Positions 50,794 to 64,000 of a DNA stretch of 64,000 nucleotides are shown piece by piece. Under the pieces are notes generated by a model. The model was not told the origin of the DNA and made no database searches. It worked only from the letters and a program-made list of their open reading frames with translations. How positions within the stretch are numbered: the first letter of the stretch is position 1; the number at the start of each line of letters is the position of its first letter. The translations under genes were made by a program, and so were the position numbers. This DNA comes from Solea solea (Eukaryota; Chordata; Actinopteri; Pleuronectiformes; Soleidae): contig NC_081141.1 in NCBI RefSeq assembly GCF_958295425.1, positions 23,504,365-23,568,364 of the forward strand, given 5' to 3'.

Positions 50794-50811
50794 TTACAAT
50801 AATCCCACGTG

Positions 50812-52675
50812 TCAGTGTTGTACGCCGACTCTGTGCACGGAGACAAAGTGATCATGTCCTGTGGTGATGATGAAACGGAGGTGGACTGCACTGCCGCCGC
50901 TTAGCTGAAAGAGAAAACAGTGACACAGCGTTTTTTACTGTTTTCCTTCTATTTCATACGATATTTATACAATTTCAACACATTTTCATTTCGACTCACC
51001 GAGACAGAATTTGACTGAAGATGTCCTTCTGTGTGTTCACAGTCTGTCAAACATTAAATTAAATGTTAATCTCAAATATTCTAAAAGTCTGGTTATTGTA
51101 GATAGATGGATGGATGGATGGATGGATGGATGGATGTCTGACTCACCTTTCTCTGTAACAAACTCAAACTGGGACGCGTTTTGCGACATATTCTTTTCCA
51201 CCTTTAGGTGTTTTACTGCAAAAGAGAAAAAAAGACGGCTGTATATATGTATATGTAGCTGTAAATAAACACTGAAACAGCACAAACTGAGTGTGCTCTT
51301 CCTTTTCGGATTTTGTAAGAATGTTTTGGCGACTGGCAGTCATACCGTGAATTCTGGCATTGACTTATAAACTGTGAGCGGTAAAAATGTAGTCAATGCT
51401 CACAGCAGATGGCTGATTGTTAGATTTGGTCGCGATGAATACGGGCAATCAAACCCCCTCAGGATCACCTGTAATCACTTTGGCACTCCCTTTGTCCATC
51501 TACTGCCACCATGAGGTCGTGTTTCCCAGTGTGTGCCTCAGCATGTCAGGCACATGAGAGTGATTACTTCTTTGTTTTGTCAAATGTTGACACAGCATTA
51601 GCCTCCATACCGTTGTAGCTGTCCACCGTCAGGGAAGAGATGTTTGTGGGTTCAGCAAAGCGGATGATGAACTCCTGAGGAAACATCCCAGTGGACATCC
51701 AAAACGTGTTAGTGTTTCTGTGGGGGGAAGGAAAAAAGCAAACACCATCAACATCAAAACACCATATATTCCTTACACTATTCTTTCTTTATTTCATGTG
51801 TACAGCACTTTCTTAAACTCTACAGACTGATATGATCAGATCATTGTTTTAACATTTACTACATAAAATCTGAGATTATCATTACAGAGAGCAACAACAT
51901 AATGACTAGTTGTTAAATTTTGACGACTCATCCCATCGTCGCACATCCTAAATTTGCAACGGAGTATTGAGTGGCAGAAATTATGTTAAAGATAAGATTT
52001 TGCTATATTCACCCAAACAAACAAATCATTTGAACAGTCTTGGCTGAGGAAATATATATATATATGTCTACACATATTTATGTATGTATTGAGAAACCCC
52101 ATATAGGTCTACATGAATAGAAAAGATGACATATGTCATAGGAAGAATGAAATTGTGGATATCTGAAGCAGGACTACAATCAATTTAATCAATTATTTAC
52201 AGCATACTAAATTAATCATGGTTTTCAGCTTCTTAAATGTGAATATTTTCTGGTTTCTTTGCTCCATATAACAAATAAATCTTTAGAATTAATATTAGTT
52301 GTTTGTGGCCAAAAAAAAGACACTTCACATTTGTCAGACATTTGATTTCGGGGGTTTGGGAAACTGGATCAAACAACTGATCGATTAATCGAGAAAATAT
52401 GCCCCAGATGAATCAATTATGAAAGGAATCCTTAGTAGCAGCGCTAATCTAATATGTTCGTTCGTACATTAAATAATTAAATCGCGGATATGTGTATGCA
52501 GATTATCTTGTCACAAAACCTTTATTTAACTTTTACTGTAAGCGAGATAAAACCAGGATTTACCATAAAGAAGCTAAACTTACCCGTCAATGATGTTTTC
52601 TGGAGGGTGATTTTCGTCGCTGGACGAAGCGACAACAACTTTAGCGCCCAAAGAACTGAGCGGAGAGTCGGTCAT
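50812..52675 (-). CDS. ift25: Intraflagellar transport protein 25 (IFT25, formerly HSPB11), 5 coding exons, 134 aa
   Basis: Read on the minus strand, the exons in order are 52675-52584, 51717-51611, 51215-51147, 51043-51000 and 50904-50812. All introns are GT-AG and the frame runs through all five (405 nt with TGA). The product starts MTDSPLSSLGAKVVVASSSD and carries DENHPPENIIDG, FWMSTGMFPQEFIIRF, VKHLKVEK, EHTEGHLQ and RFIITTGHDHFVSVHRV. These parallel human IFT25 blocks (HPPENIIDG, TTGMFPQEFII, VHTEGQLQ, DHFASVHSV). Human IFT25 is 144 aa; this copy ends sooner, after VGVQH. The fold known for the family is a DOC/APC10-like jelly roll that pairs with IFT27 in the IFT-B complex, which carries Hedgehog and BBSome-linked cargo out of cilia. 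The old HSPB11 name is misleading: the protein is not an alpha-crystallin heat-shock protein. Exon 4 is only 44 nt and was located by phase and similarity. Confidence 0.93.
51100..51136. repeat. GATG tetranucleotide repeat in ift25 intron 3
   Basis: Eight GATG units following GATA. The repeat lies in the intron between ift25 exons 3 and 4, 11 bp from the exon 3 donor. Confidence 0.85.
51718..52583 (-). other. ift25: ift25 intron 1
   Basis: This 866 bp AT-rich intron has a short AT run near 52051-52064 and no coding-like segment or recognisable transposon. Confidence 0.6.
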
Positions 52676-52785
52676 GTTCAGCAGGTCACCGAGCAAAGAT
52701 CAATATTCAACTGTTAAATAAAAAATAACAGTATTTTCCACAACAAACCAGAGCAAACTACGCTGTCTCTAGGCGAGCGACTGTC

Positions 52786-52798
52786 GTTGCCAAGCAAG
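52786..52798. promoter_or_regulatory. RFX X-box-like motif upstream of ift25
   Basis: The sequence GTTGCC A AGCAAG fits the RFX X-box (GTNRCC, 0-3 nt spacer, RGYAAC) with one mismatch at the last base. It lies about 110 bp upstream of the ift25 start codon. X-boxes commonly drive ciliary IFT genes, so the place makes sense. Binding is not shown. Confidence 0.45.
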
Positions 52799-52822
52799 CC
52801 GTCAACACCGTCGCAGGATATA

Positions 52823-52848
52823 TACGTCACCACTGCCACAACACGTCA
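52823..52848. promoter_or_regulatory. Two CRE-like half-palindromes (TACGTCA and CACGTCA)
   Basis: TACGTCA lies at 52823-52829 and CACGTCA at 52842-52848. Each reads TGACGT(A/G) on the other strand, the CREB/ATF core, and they are 19 bp apart (about two helical turns). They are on the smn1-proximal side of the shared promoter, 68-93 bp before the smn1 ATG. Confidence 0.4.
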
Positions 52849-52915
52849 CTCATTTCGACGCACGTTGCTCGTTTAGCAGAGTTAGCATTTAGCAGAGAAA
52901 TCCAGGCACCTTCAC

Positions 52916-58273
<5,358 letters not shown>

Positions 58274-58345
58274 AAACGTAATGTTATGAAATGAGTGTGC
58301 TCAGAGTTCATGGACATGAGTTTTGTATTCTTTGTAAATAGATGA

Positions 58346-58351
58346 AATAAA
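58346..58351 (+). promoter_or_regulatory. smn1: smn1 polyadenylation signal
   Basis: AATAAA lies 73 nt after the stop codon, followed within about 30 nt by a T/GT-rich stretch (TTTTTGTGTTTATT), the usual layout of a cleavage site. The smn1 3' UTR would therefore be about 95 nt. Confidence 0.7.
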
Positions 58352-58390
58352 GGCTATCAGAGCAGAGCTTTTTGTGTTTATTAACCTGCG

Positions 58391-58414
58391 TACACACACA
58401 CACACACACACACA
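58391..58414. repeat. CA microsatellite just after smn1
   Basis: 24 bp CA run starting 40 bp after the smn1 polyadenylation signal. Confidence 0.9.
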
Positions 58415-59851
58415 TGGGAGGTGGCATAAAAAGGACAGTAGATTGGTGTTAATTATAGACAAATATAAATAAATTGATCCAATTTATTTTATTGGCAACA
58501 CAAAGGGGAACAGTTTGCCTTTTGATTATTTATGCAAATGTGCCTCACATTCAAGGACGTGTTGTTGTAATAGCGTGTAATGTCCAGTAGAAGTCACACT
58601 AGTATAATTTATTCATGTAGGAGAATGTGGCTTGACTAGATCACAGTATGGTTGCGTTTATGTCGCCACATACGCAAGAATCCACTTCTTTATGCATAAA
58701 AAAAAGTTCCTTTTCTTAACTTCTGTCTCCTAGAATCTAGTATGAAGCCAGACTGGAGTCCTGCCAAAGTCCCACGGGGTGTTTTAATTTAGATTATCAA
58801 TGACTCCATGCCTGAGATTCCAGCCCCACGTTTTCCCTGCGGTGTTTCTTCATCTGCCGTCCTATATGGGTTTGCATCCATCATCATAATATTCCGCTTA
58901 AATCAGATTAATGACTATTTCAGGACGATGATGGGCAGAGTTTCAGCTGCAGAGAGTGTTACGTGTCAGGCCAGTTGTGCAGATAAAGATTGATTCATAA
59001 GCGGAAATAACTGACGCATTGAGATCATTGAGAGACATTTTTTCTCCCAATTTTATATTTGACAAACTCAGCCTCGCGAATGTGACACTTTTATCTCCAG
59101 GTAAATTAACTATTGTCGTGGATTCATTAGCAAACTAAGCGGCTGCTTAATGTTTTCTAGATATATTTAGATACTTTTATTTATTGGAATAGTGTTAAAT
59201 GCAATCTTTGCTGTTGTATTTTTGTAATTTTTCAATTCACATCGAGTATCACCACACTTAATGTTTCACTTTAAACATGAAAGCGCAAAAATGGAAAACT
59301 AGGGCATTTTTGTGATTATACTACCTTAGAATGCCAATATCGCATTTCCGCCAGACCTGACCTCTGCAAGGTTTCATGAGTTTTTATGCACGATAACCCC
59401 CTCAAAAATGACCGTAAAGCCAAGGAACAATAATCATCTGAAGGAAAACAATAGGTTCCGTTTCGACCACTGGCGTTTCTGCCACTTTTGGGATTATACT
59501 ACCTCAGAATGTTAAAAGACAAGAGTGACACTGGTTTGGACTAAATAAAATGGCTATAACATAAGTAATACAAACTACAGTTAAAGGTTTATCAAAAACA
59601 GTCAAGCACAGACGACTTCTAGGTGGTGGAAGGGGATTTAGGATCCCATAAATGTTTTGGTTGGCCCTGCAACTCAGCAGCAAGAGTTTCAGTCTCGACA
59701 CTGGTTTCCAGTAACCCTAAGAAATAATTTTTAGGTCTGTCCCTTACTGTTTTTTTAACTTAACATTCTATAAAATCTGAGGTTATACCATCATCATCTT
59801 ATCTGCTTATGTTACATTTTTTCTTTTATTATTTAACCCTATCTTATCATC
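58415..59851. other. Intergenic downstream of smn1
   Basis: Unique sequence, with a well-balanced repeat-free stretch at 58740-59170 that could be conserved noncoding DNA, then AT-rich sequence. No gene is seen. Confidence 0.5.
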
Positions 59852-60347
59852 ATTGGCCACTTCATTAGTTGCACCTGCTGCACCTGTTTCATCTCTGCAA
59901 CTGTGGGCATGTAGACGTGATCGAGTTCAGCCCGAATCTGCATCAGAATGAGAAATAAAAGTTGTTTAAATGACGTTTAGTGTGATTGGAATTTTCTCAC
60001 ACAACCACCTTTAGATTTTACAGTTAAAAATTTGTCCGACAGGCAGCAGAATATAACGGTTTTCTAGTCTTTTCTCGTCTCGATGACTCAAAGCAGCTTT
60101 ACACAACAGTTTTGCTGTTCACTCACAGTGCATCTATGCATCTCAGTATCTATGCAGCACATGTTCTATCACACATCTTTTCATACCCATTCACAACAGT
60201 AGAGTCGTGTCTTGCCCAAGGACACAGCAGCATGTATAGTAGCAGCAGAGCCGGGAATCAAACCACCTGGTGAACCTTGAAGCAGATGAGCGACCGCAGC
60301 AGAAGACTGCAGTGCGTGCCACTTGTGTACCTAATAAAGTGGTCAGG
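59852..60347 (+). mobile_element. Decayed Tc1-like DNA transposon with terminal inverted repeats
   Basis: The left end TGGCCACTTCATTAGTTGCA pairs with the right end TGTACCTAATAAAGTGGTCA (about 16 of 20 positions as inverted repeats). These are the CACTTTATTAGGTACA-type ends of a common fish Tc1-like family. Inside, 59900-60055 and 60263-60320 look like the start and a middle part of that transposase gene (for example LKQMSDRSRRLQCVPL). The central part is missing and replaced by another repeat (60084-60280). No functional transposase remains. Confidence 0.65.
60084..60280. repeat. Fish interspersed repeat (CAAAGCAGCTTTACAC to GAGCCGGGAATC type)
   Basis: The run from ACTCAAAGCAGCTTTACACA through CATACCCATTCACA and TCTTGCCCAAGGACACAGCA to GCAGAGCCGGGAATC is a familiar middle-repetitive fish sequence. 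It sits inside the Tc1-like remnant. A second, split copy lies around 28590-29090. Confidence 0.55.
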
Positions 60348-60433
60348 GAGTGTATTTTTAAAAGATTTATTGTTTATTTTAACTTATTTTCAATTGAAAT
60401 ATTTGTCTAATTATTTCTGTTCTGTCTCTGATG

Positions 60434-60437
<4 letters not shown>

Positions 60438-60497
<60 letters not shown>
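60438..60497. repeat. TA microsatellite
   Basis: 60 bp TA run about 90 bp after the right end of the Tc1-like remnant. Confidence 0.95.
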
Positions 60498-60502
<5 letters not shown>

Positions 60503-60954
60503 GTGCTTTTATAAATAAAAATAAGTTGCCTTTTTCTTATGTCAACAAGAAAACCAAGTGAATTCACAAGGTTTATTTCTCTCTTGGGTCTAATATACTG
60601 GACCCTGATGGTCACTGCTTGTTTTTTTGTTTGTTTTTTTCGTTTTTAATCCCCGAAAGGAATGTTTGAGGCCGCGTAACGCGAGATCAGCGAGGGCAAA
60701 GGCTGCAAGTACTGTATGCACGTTTATATTTAGAATGTAGAAAAACCACGTGTAATTACAGTTGGAGCAGCCACAATCGTTCTGCTGAGCCTGTAGTGCA
60801 TTTAGTCCATGAAAAGAAAGCCAAACAGATTTCCTGTATTTTTCTATACTGGTGGTTTTTCCTCCTGCTGTGAACACCCACTACTCTGCTGCTAAGCTGG
60901 TGGGCAAGCATGCGTGTGTTTGTGTGTTTGTTCACAGCGTGTGTACTACTATGT

Positions 60955-61640
60955 CTGTTTCTAACATTAACACTGACCTTGTCGGGACCAGTGGCCTCAA
61001 AAAGACCAGAACCTGGTCCCAAGGAGGCAGAACGGGTTATGGTTACGGTTAGGGATGATTTTTTATTTAGTGCCGTCCCAGTGAATGGAAGTCAATGAGA
61101 GTCTCGTAAAGGGTAGCTGCACAAACGTGTGTGTGTGCGCTTTGTCAGGATCAGTAGCCCTCATGGAGACCAAAACCTGGTCCTACTGAGGCAGAACCAC
61201 ATTTCTGAGGAAGCAATTAAGTTTAGCGCTGAGATTTGAATTGTGGTAAAGTTAAGGTTAGAGTTATTTTTGGGTTAAGGTTAAGTTAAGGGTCAGTGTT
61301 AGGCATCTAGTTGCGATGGTTAAGGTTAGTCTAAGAGGCTCAGGAATGCAGTAGGTCTATGACTGCCCTCAAAAAACATAGAAAGCATATTTTGTCTGGT
61401 CCTCATATCTTTAAAGGTCTTTTTGGGGGTTAAGGCCTGGTTTTAGGGTTTAGCGCTCGGAAATGCATTATGTCTCTGTCTTTCTGATGACATTTTGACC
61501 TTTGCAGCACAATAAGACTGGTCCTCACAATTGTTGAAGGCTTTTTCAGGGTTAAGACTTTGGTTTTATGCTGAGGTTTAGGTTAAGGGTCAGTGTTCGG
61601 CAACTATTTGTAGTGGTTTAAGATGCACTAAGTCTGCGAG
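60955..61640 (+). repeat. GGTTA-rich interspersed repeat array, copy C
   Basis: At least three tandem, diverged units carry TGGTCC(T/C), GAGGCAGAAC, GGTTAAGGTTA or GTTAGG, and GGTCAGTGTT. GGTCAGTGTTAGGCA (near 61289) and GGTCAGTGTTCGGCA (near 61587) lie about 300 bp apart. GTTAGG units look telomere-like, but they are irregular. Confidence 0.6.
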
Positions 61641-63254
61641 TGTCCTCACTTGGACTGCTGTACCACAGCGTGTGCGTTTGTGTGTCTGAAAGAGAAACAG
61701 AGTATGGTTTAGCGGTGGGATGTAACAACATGATTGTGTCCCTTATTTCGCCGTACCATGTGATCCTCCTCCAGCTGCTCCACAGCCTCGGCTCTCTTGA
61801 GTGAAGAGCGCTGCCTTTGTCTGTCGAACCGACTGTGGTCTGCGTTTTACAGCCCACTGTCGGCGACTGTGCCAGCGTCCAAACTGCTGCTGTTTGCTGT
61901 GTTTGAGTCTCACCGCCGCACTCGCTGTTTGTTTAATGTACACATGTTTGCCGGGGGAGAACTGGACCATATGTGGGAGTTTTGTGGGATTAACAAATAG
62001 AATATGCGCTGTGAATAAGAGGTGATAAACCAGACCTATCTGTTCCCCACAGATGGATTTAAAATCTGCCACAGTAAAGCCTGCACATAAGCCCATCGCC
62101 TGCCTGACTCTGCCGCAAACTGAGCCGCCCCAAAGGGCTCGATGGAGCCCGGCGAGGAGTTAGAAGGGGGTCGGATCCTGCTTGGGAAAGCACTGCTCCT
62201 CTCCGTGACTATCTACCCCCTACTGACCTGAGCGGCATGAGGCATGTAAACATAATCTGCATTTCACATAGGCCCTTCTCGAAATAAGACAGGCACCCGA
62301 GTGAGATCACATTGCCGCGTGAATTACACCGCCTTCAGTTATTTACTCGACCTCCCTACATCAGCAAACATCCTGCTTTTAAATCAGAGTCTGAGGGAAG
62401 ATTAGAAAAACAGAAGCTGCACAAAAAAAAGAAGAAGCCTTTTTTCCTTTTCCCCATAGAGACCAAACGCAAACACTCACTGCAGAACTACGGTCATTAC
62501 AATTTTTAGATTGTGGTGCAAACACCATTAACCCCAACTGATTAGAGTTAGTGTTTTTGAAACAGGAAAAACAGCCCAAGTGTAGTTTAGTCTGCTCCAA
62601 ATCACTGGATTAAAGTGTGCGTTAGATTCGCTGGTGCACCAAACTGCTGAGTGATCTGGAAATGCAACACTAATCATGTGTTTTTTTCCTTTTTTCTCAG
62701 AAAACAAAAGTCTGCTGACAATAAATAGATAGATTTTATGGCAGACACCAGATTGCAGCATCAAGGCTGTTTATGATTCAGACTAAAATGAGCGCGCGCC
62801 CCATTACAAAATGATACGACGGTGCCAGACATCATATGTGAGCTCAGTTATGCTGTAAACAAAAGGAAAATCAGGGGGAACAATAGCTCGTAATTACACC
62901 CTGACATATAGACTTTATCTTATTGCACTGATTTTCAGCCTTGCATTACAACAGGCAACAGGCTTCTTTTCATTATTGTATTAGTTTCGGGACTCCGCGT
63001 GTGTTTGAATGGAGGTTTTGTTTTGTTTGATTTCACGTTTAGTCAGACTTTGATCAGAAAGTTTTTGTGGTCCAGCCCTCATGTCCTCAAACACAGCGTG
63101 ACACCACTGGTTACAAACCCATTTGATGTTCATGTGTTCATTGTACCTGCTGAGTTTGAATAGAACTGAATAGACAGTAGATAATACTTTCACACCACTG
63201 TCACTATGATCCTTTACTCATTTACTCAACCATCAGTGTTTGTAAAAAAACAAA
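61641..63254. other. Intergenic, unique sequence
   Basis: A repeat-free stretch around 62040-62380 (GC-balanced, no frame) is followed by AT-rich sequence. No exon could be joined to a known protein. Confidence 0.5.
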
Positions 63255-63440
63255 CCCATAATCTGTAATAAAAGGTTCTTCATAGAAGCAGTAAAGGAAC
63301 CTCAGGAATTATGTTCAAGAACCTGTTGAACTGGTTCTTTAGTGAAGTCGTAAAAAACTGTTCTGTTTTGGTTATTTAAAGAACTTAAAGCAGATTAAAC
63401 ATTGAGGGTTCCTTGCAGAATCTAAAAAGGTTCTCTTACG
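63255..63440. repeat. AAGGTTCTT-type interspersed repeat
   Basis: Several AAAGGTTCTT, AAGGAACCT, GGTTCTTTA and GAACC words occur in both orientations within 180 bp, as in an old fish repeat family with inverted GAACC/GGTTC motifs. No gene is present. Confidence 0.4.
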
Positions 63441-64000
63441 ATACCACAAAAAAAAACGCCAGCCTTTTTCTTGACAACACTGTGGTGCCACATTGTGTCT
63501 GAACAAAGACTCTGACTTCCCAGCAGACATTTGTCACCGTGGAAACGACCCCTGCCTTGGCGAGGCTGGTCCTTCGTGACCTTTTTACCTTTAAGGATTC
63601 CGCTCCCAGCAGGTGCGCCAAAGTTCTGGTGCTGCTGAGACTCGTGAATGAAATTCCTGCTGCTTCGTCTTTGACTCTGCTGCAGAGATGCAGCCCCCAA
63701 TCCCCGCGCCCCCCACAGAGGCTGCGACATTTGTATTAAATTACCGGTCATTATCACAGACTACAGGGGCAATGAAAAGTATGTAGGGTACATGTAATCT
63801 GGCTGTGCTCCTTTTAAATCAAGGTATTGTATGCAAAAGGTTCCCGACTCTTAACCCAGCAGGACCATTATTTAAAGGTCTAGTGTGTAACAATAAGGAG
63901 GGTTTATTAGCAGAATAAATGAACACAAATATATGACTATAACTATGCTTACTATATGTATATAATCACTTTTCTTAGCCTTGAAATAAGCCTTTTATAT
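63441..64000. other. Intergenic, end of window
   Basis: Both strands have short open stretches at 63422-63757 but no homology, splice sites or start context. The last 150 bp is AT-rich. A gene could begin beyond the window. Confidence 0.45.

Larger units (their letters stand above)
52676..52915. promoter_or_regulatory. Bidirectional ift25/smn1 promoter region
   Basis: The ATG codons of ift25 (minus) and smn1 (plus) are divergent and only 240 bp apart, so both promoters and both 5' leaders must share this interval. It contains CpG sites, two CRE-like motifs and an X-box-like motif (listed separately). No clear TATA box lies at a usual distance from either start codon, although GATATATA occurs at 52817-52824. 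Confidence 0.75.

Noticed and set aside
61230..61300. Interstitial telomere repeat
   Set aside because: GGTTAAGGTTA words are irregular and embedded in a dispersed repeat family seen elsewhere in the window; no run of TTAGGG units exists.
63422..63757. 111-codon minus-strand open frame at the right end
   Set aside because: There is no homology and it includes part of an interspersed repeat.

Overview
The window is vertebrate nuclear DNA, almost certainly from a ray-finned (teleost) fish. Genes are split into short exons with GT-AG introns. CA/TG and AT microsatellites are very common, and the interspersed repeats are types typical of fish: a tRNA-headed SINE, hAT-like MITEs, a Tc1-like remnant and an RTE-like retrotransposon tail. 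There is no operon, CRISPR array, phage or bacterial content. I cannot name the species; the repeats suggest a spiny-rayed fish, which is inference.

Three protein-coding genes can be assembled exon by exon with open frames across every junction. (1) lzts1, + strand, coding 37924-45013 in eight exons, 644 aa: a Fezzin coiled-coil protein of the postsynaptic density and cytoskeleton. (2) ift25 (formerly HSPB11), - strand, coding 52675 down to 50812 in five exons, 134 aa: a subunit of the ciliary IFT-B complex. (3) smn1, + strand, coding 52916-58273 in eight exons, 282 aa: the survival motor neuron protein of snRNP assembly. ift25 and smn1 are head to head with 240 bp between start codons, a compact shared promoter with an RFX X-box-like motif and two CRE-like motifs.

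Layout: 1-37804 is a gene-poor upstream region with microsatellites, a 64-68 bp VNTR, transposon remnants and several unique-looking stretches that may be conserved noncoding elements of lzts1 or a more distant gene. 37805-45900 is lzts1 with its UTRs. 45900-50800 is intergenic. 50788-58351 is the ift25-smn1 pair. 58352-64000 is intergenic, with a decayed Tc1-like element and GGTTA-rich repeats.

The three genes have no shared pathway. ift25 acts in cilia, smn1 in RNP assembly and lzts1 in neuronal cytoskeleton and synapse. I found no new enzymatic or defence system. The most informative points are the bidirectional ift25/smn1 promoter, the single-copy fish form of SMN exon 7, and upstream reading frames that may govern lzts1 translation.
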